24,622 nt of DNA from NCBI GenBank assembly GCA_002336405.1, contig DDEJ01000138.1:1-24622 (forward strand). The letters are read 5' to 3'. Below the pieces are notes generated by a model. The model was not told the DNA's origin. It worked only from the letters and a program-made list of their open reading frames with translations, and searched no databases. Positions 23,649-24,622 of this stretch are shown one piece after another. The position numbers were made by a program, and so were the translations under genes. The stretch is from Rhodobacteraceae bacterium UBA1957. Its GTDB lineage: Bacteria > Pseudomonadota > Alphaproteobacteria > Rhodobacterales > Rhodobacteraceae. The first letter of the stretch is position 1, and each line of letters begins with the position of its first letter.

Positions 23649-24310
23649 GCATACCCGCTGATTTAATTGATAAAAAAGACGCCCTGATTGCAACCGCCAA
23701 ACGGTGCTTTGACTTGCGGCTGCAAACCAATGCCGGCGGCAACCTATCGGTTCGGCTCGACGCCATCGATGCAATTGTGATCAAGCCCTCAGGCATCGGG
23801 TTTAACGAATGCACCCGGGACAATCTGCAAGTGGTCCATCTGGACGGCACAATCGAAGACAGCCCTTTCAAGCCATCCAAAGATCTGGGTTTTCACCTTG
23901 ATCTTTATCGTATCCGTGACGATATTCGCGCGGTGGTACACTGCCACAGCCCTTGGGCCACAGGATATGCCAGCGCAGGACTGGAGATCCCATGCCTGAC
24001 CGTGCAAACGATTGAAAAGATTGGGCGCATGCCACTGATCGCCTTGTCGCCAATGGGGGGGCCGCAGACCGACAGGGAAATCAGCCCTGTCTTCCAAGAT
24101 CCTAAAATTGTCGCAGCAGTTTTGGCGAATCACGGCACAATCGGTGTCGGCGCAACCTTGATGAAAGCGCAATACTTGGCCGAAATTATCGAAGAGACCG
24201 CCCATATCGCCTATGTGCGTGACACGTTGATGGCCGCACACGGCAAGTCCACCGCAGATCTGCCTCAATTTGGCACCAATACTGAAGAAAAGGCCGCGCT
24301 TGGCGTGTGA
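23645..24310 (+). CDS. Class II aldolase/adducin family protein (short form)
   Basis: This 221-residue protein matches the fuculose-phosphate aldolase core in length. Motifs are AGGNLSVR (30-37) and IKPSGIGF (46-53) for phosphate binding, the zinc ligands H99 and H101 in VVHCHSPWA, and H163 in LANHGTIGVG. At the position of the catalytic and zinc-binding Glu (E73 in fuculose aldolase, four residues before the conserved His) it has Asp: PSKDLGFHLDLY, D80 before H84. Members with altered residues here include epimerases, decarboxylases and proteins of unknown role, so retro-aldol activity should not be assumed. It overlaps the UPF0261 gene by 4 bases and closes the visible operon. Cytoplasmic. 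The partner aldolase at 14531-15499 keeps the usual Glu, so the two are not simple duplicates. Confidence 0.88.
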   Translation: MSIPADLIDKKDALIATAKRCFDLRLQTNAGGNLSVRLDAIDAIVIKPSGIGFNECTRDNLQVVHLDGTIEDSPFKPSKDLGFHLDLYRIRDDIRAVVHCHSPWATGYASAGLEIPCLTVQTIEKIGRMPLIALSPMGGPQTDREISPVFQDPKIVAAVLANHGTIGVGATLMKAQYLAEIIEETAHIAYVRDTLMAAHGKSTADLPQFGTNTEEKAALGV

Positions 24311-24622
24311 GGTCTCAGTTACGTCTCGCTGTGGACCGCTTGCCGAGCTCTGAATGCAAAAATGGTGGGCGTTCATGTATGTCGCATGGGCGCTTGGAAC
24401 AGTGCCCCCTTGATAGGTCGGCTATTTACAGTGGCACTTGGCAACATATTAGATCTTAAAAGCCTAGCAGTTGCCTTTTCATCCGCAAGACCCGCAGGGC
24501 GGATATATCACAGACTTTCTCTCAAAAAGCAATTTTCCATACGGTCTGAGGCCTTTTCACTGACGGACGCCACTGCGGAATTTACGGATGAATACGATAG
24601 GGTTGCTCGTGATAAAGGCGCG
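24311..24622 (+). other. Tail region with an open frame running off the window
   Basis: After the aldolase TGA, the same frame stays open for 104 codons to the window edge. From ATG 24362 it reads MVGVHVCRMGAWNSAPLIGR and ends ...FTDEYDRVARDKGA. I do not recognise it. The ATG lacks a clear ribosome binding site. A stop-free run of this length would be unusual by chance, so it may be a partial gene, a 5'-truncated remnant, or non-coding. Confidence 0.3.

Noticed and set aside
23789..24376. 195-codon minus-strand frame
   Set aside because: It is antisense to the short class II aldolase, whose zinc-binding motifs and operon overlap are clear.

Overview
The window looks like chromosomal DNA of a marine alphaproteobacterium, most likely of the Rhodobacterales/roseobacter type. 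The reasons are the gene families present: TRAP transporter, fused hydantoinase/oxoprolinase, non-pyrrolysine MttB homologue, class IIA HAD of the TIGR01459 type, FCD-type GntR regulator, and many ABC importers. This is inferred from family content; no marker gene is present. No rRNA, tRNA, CRISPR array or recognisable intact insertion sequence was seen.

Layout. (1) 1-2284, + strand: remains of a TRAP transporter operon. The end of the substrate-binding gene is intact. The small permease (439-1000) and large permease (1004-2284) are pseudogenes carrying, by reading the frames, five single-base deletions and three in-frame TGA codons. (2) 2348-5932, +: an intact 1194-residue fused HyuA-HyuB (oxoprolinase family) protein. 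(3) 6311-7882, -: an MttB-family methyltransferase homologue, convergent with hyuAB. (4) 8186-11642, -: a polar amino acid ABC importer in the order permease, binding protein, permease, ATPase, with a probable promoter at 11679-11709. (5) 12072-12770, +: a lone AT-richer gene for an exported protein with MORN repeats and a peptidoglycan-binding-like segment, flanked by long non-coding stretches. (6) 13266-24310: a carbohydrate-type catabolic locus built around a GntR repressor gene.

The catabolic locus is the most interesting part. Leftward from 17269 run a metallo-beta-lactamase-fold lactonase-like hydrolase, a class IIA HAD phosphatase, a class II aldolase and an FGGY kinase, with 4-base overlaps or gaps. 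Rightward from 18144 run a MalK/UgpC-type ATPase, a family 1 sugar-binding protein, two permeases, a UPF0261 (Tm-1-like) protein and a second class II aldolase. The 14-base palindrome TTTTGTATACAAAA lies 27-28 bases upstream of the first gene of each arm, and a half site lies 20 bases from one of them. This points to one GntR-controlled regulon. A reasonable reading is: import of a sugar, polyol or sugar acid/lactone, ring opening by the hydrolase, phosphorylation by the kinase, and cleavage or rearrangement by the aldolases and the UPF0261 protein. The substrate cannot be read from sequence.

A second cross-cutting pattern is that all three solute-binding protein genes (TRAP, amino acid ABC, sugar ABC) are followed within about 20 bases of the stop by a strong GC-rich stem-loop with no T run, just before a permease gene. 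This fits mRNA stabilisation or partial attenuation that raises binding protein over permease. The window ends in an open reading frame of unknown identity.
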